From Streptomyces sp. NBC_01549 (lineage in GTDB: Bacteria > Actinomycetota > Actinomycetes > Streptomycetales > Streptomycetaceae), in NCBI RefSeq assembly GCF_026339955.1, contig NZ_JAPEPW010000002.1, forward strand, positions 2,170,001-2,234,000: 64,000 nt of DNA, given 5' to 3'. Both the position numbers and the translations under genes were made by a program. This document shows positions 63,919 through 64,000 of this stretch, piece after piece. Within the stretch, counting starts at the first letter, position 1. Each line of letters opens with the position of its first letter. The notes beneath the pieces were generated by a model that was given only the letters and a program-made list of their open reading frames with translations, was not told the origin of the DNA and ran no database searches.

Positions 63919-64000
63919 TCCGTCACCTTCCGCCGCCTCGGCCGCCCGCACCCGCTGCTCCTCGCGAGCGGAGCCGACGTCCCGTTCCAGGGGTGTGCGG
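63892..64000 (-). CDS. Possible 3' end of a gene running in from the right
   Basis: A minus-strand frame with charged, helix-like codons (RTPLERDVGSAREEQRVRAA EAAEGDG) is open from the window edge to a TGA at 63892-63894, overlapping the psiE relic end. Too short to name. Confidence 0.25.
   Translation of the reverse strand, partial: RTPLERDVGSAREEQRVRAAEAAEGDGSGPAPRGG

Overview
The DNA is very GC-rich with strong third-position GC bias, GTG starts, AGGAG-type ribosome sites and Streptomyces-typical families (GluABCD, PcaL, SAV_915-like, RheA/Hsp18, DUF2267, bL37). It is a Streptomyces or very close actinomycete chromosome segment. Tyrosine-recombinase and IS5-type relics, one intact IS and many decayed genes mark it as an accessory, rearranged region.

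1-8.8 kb is ordinary chromosome on the minus strand, apart from the 3' end of a CocE/NonD hydrolase at the left edge: gluABCD amino-acid ABC transporter, a DUF6278-like protein, exonuclease III, an MBL hydrolase and a fused enol-lactonase/decarboxylase (pcaL-like). A tyrosine integrase with no ordinary start codon is packed against the pcaL 5' end. 8.8-20.7 kb is a scrapyard: a cytochrome b-molybdopterin oxidoreductase, a MarR fragment, a clipped GntR regulator coupled to a DUF1648/DUF5808 protein, two back-to-back transposase fragments, a HicB-like regulator with DUF4097 protein, an ABC ATPase broken by a micro-inversion inside its Walker A motif, fragments of a recombinase, a MOSC protein and an ArsR regulator, a frameshifted CorA, and a universal stress protein.

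21-53 kb is the main feature: a potassium/cation island. It has two complete kdp operons (kdpF-B-C-A on plus, kdpF-A-B-C then kdpE and kdpD on minus), a third orphan kdpB, two KdpD sensor kinases but one KdpE, a KimA-type K+ importer plus a kimA relic, an RCK-domain channel-like protein, a stand-alone DUF4118 (KdpD membrane domain) protein and a Na+/H+ antiporter whose Shine-Dalgarno sits in a hairpin. An intact ISAzo13-type IS (22-bp inverted repeats, TTA duplication) has replaced the last codons of the antiporter. The most unusual pieces are the atypical KdpA/KdpC of the first operon and a 27-residue membrane peptide translationally coupled ahead of kdpF in the second.

53-64 kb is mixed: an SDR, ribosomal protein bL37, a GNAT protein, a Gln-rich low-complexity protein, IS relics, a sigma-factor fragment, the divergent rheA/hsp18 heat-shock pair with two perfectly spaced operators, two DUF2267 proteins, a MerR regulator with a 32-bp perfect palindrome upstream, a CHAD fragment, a STAS protein and a truncated PsiE protein. 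The likely biology is layered potassium uptake with membrane-stress control. Functions of the duplicate Kdp parts are inferred, not shown by sequence alone.
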